Shown here: positions 5,590-5,990 of the stretch, piece after piece | How positions within the stretch are numbered: position 1 is the first letter of the stretch | How the letters are laid out: each line of letters starts with the position of its first letter | Assembly: GCA_030706265.1 (NCBI GenBank) | Contig: JAUZOX010000183.1 | Span: forward strand, 1-5,990 | Direction: 5' to 3' | From: Bacteroidota bacterium | GTDB taxonomy: Bacteria > Bacteroidota > Bacteroidia > Bacteroidales > Cfx3-03 | DNA length: 5,990 bases | Notes under the pieces: model-generated | What the model was told of the DNA's origin: nothing | Databases searched by the model: none | Seen by the model: the letters and a program-made list of their open reading frames with translations, nothing else | Translations under genes and position numbers: made by a program

Positions 5590-5990
5590 TTACCCTGCCT
5601 TTTCAATCTTTGCCCAGGAATCTTTCAGTGTCGAGATGCGATTGAAGACCAATTTACCCGGTTTGGAATCATAATCGGTGCAAAAATAACCCAGCCTTTC
5701 AAACTGAAAACGATCAAGTGGCTGTGTTGTAGCCAGTCCGGGCTCCACATATGCCTTGGAGATGATCGTCAAAGATTGTGGATTTAGGTTCTGGATAAAG
5801 GACTCTCCTTCCGGAACATCTTCAGGGTCTTCATTGATGAACAAACGGTCGAAAAGTCGTACTTCAGCTTCGAGGGCATGACTGGCCGATGCCCAGTGGA
5901 TGGTGCCTTTTACCTTACGGCCATCCGGGGAATTGCCGCCCTTGGTGGCAGGATCGTAGGTGCAATGCAACTCCAGGATGTTTCCATCCG
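5590..5990 (-). CDS. glnS: Glutaminyl-tRNA synthetase, C-terminal part (cut by window edge)
   Basis: The last 132 residues are visible; the gene continues past the right edge. The enzyme charges tRNA-Gln with glutamine in the cytoplasm. The visible part belongs to the C-terminal anticodon-binding beta-barrel domains of class I GlnRS. The order of motifs matches the E. coli enzyme closely: HCTYDP, GRKVKGTIHW, EVRLFDRLF, an INPESL-like LNPQSL, FQFERLGYFCTDYDS and FNRISTLKDSWAK near the end. The catalytic HIGH and KMSKS regions are outside the window. The frame is open from the edge to TAA at 5590, with no sign of damage. A direct GlnRS means this organism need not rely on GluRS plus GatCAB amidation for Gln-tRNA. 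The presence of tRNA-Gln(CUG) 180 bp downstream on the same strand places the enzyme next to its substrate. Confidence 0.95.
   Translation of the reverse strand, partial: DGNILELHCTYDPATKGGNSPDGRKVKGTIHWASASHALEAEVRLFDRLFINEDPEDVPEGESFIQNLNPQSLTIISKAYVEPGLATTQPLDRFQFERLGYFCTDYDSKPGKLVFNRISTLKDSWAKIEKAG

Overview
The window looks like chromosomal DNA of a Bacteroidota (Bacteroidetes) bacterium. Evidence: a tRNA promoter of the TAnnTTTGC type used by the Bacteroidetes sigma factor, weak Shine-Dalgarno signals, moderate to low GC, and a secreted DUF3160 protein. All recognisable genes lie on the minus strand, so transcription runs from right to left.

Right end (5337-5990): the 3' end of glnS (glutaminyl-tRNA synthetase, cut by the window edge) is followed on the same strand by a tRNA-Gln with anticodon CUG. 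The enzyme and one of its own substrates are therefore neighbours. The tRNA has its own promoter only 9 nt upstream and an intrinsic terminator (5289-5319) downstream.

Middle right (4819-5288): a stretch with no intact gene. It holds a coding-like minus-strand frame (5015-5224) whose third codon is TAG after a plausible ATG, probably a dead small gene. Candidate promoter boxes for the next gene lie to its left.

Centre (533-4818): two overlapping genes that form an operon. The first encodes a 969-residue exported protein with an N-terminal propeller-like half and a C-terminal DUF3160 domain. The second encodes an exported CapA/PgsA-type metallophosphatase (PGA_cap fold) with all expected metal-site motifs and an extra C-terminal domain of about 170 residues. 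The two proteins probably act together outside the cytoplasmic membrane. Substrate and role are unknown.

Left end (1-532): a noncoding, repeat-rich region. It has an array of 11-bp repeats in two orientations (1-83), a second 11-bp-period AT-rich repeat (91-123), three tandem copies plus a fourth copy of an ATTAATGGGG motif (404-505), and several hairpins. The largest hairpin (484-528) abuts the stop codon of the CapA-type gene. I read this as a REP-like or mobile-element-derived region without a transposase gene in view. No CRISPR array, complete insertion sequence or rRNA is visible.
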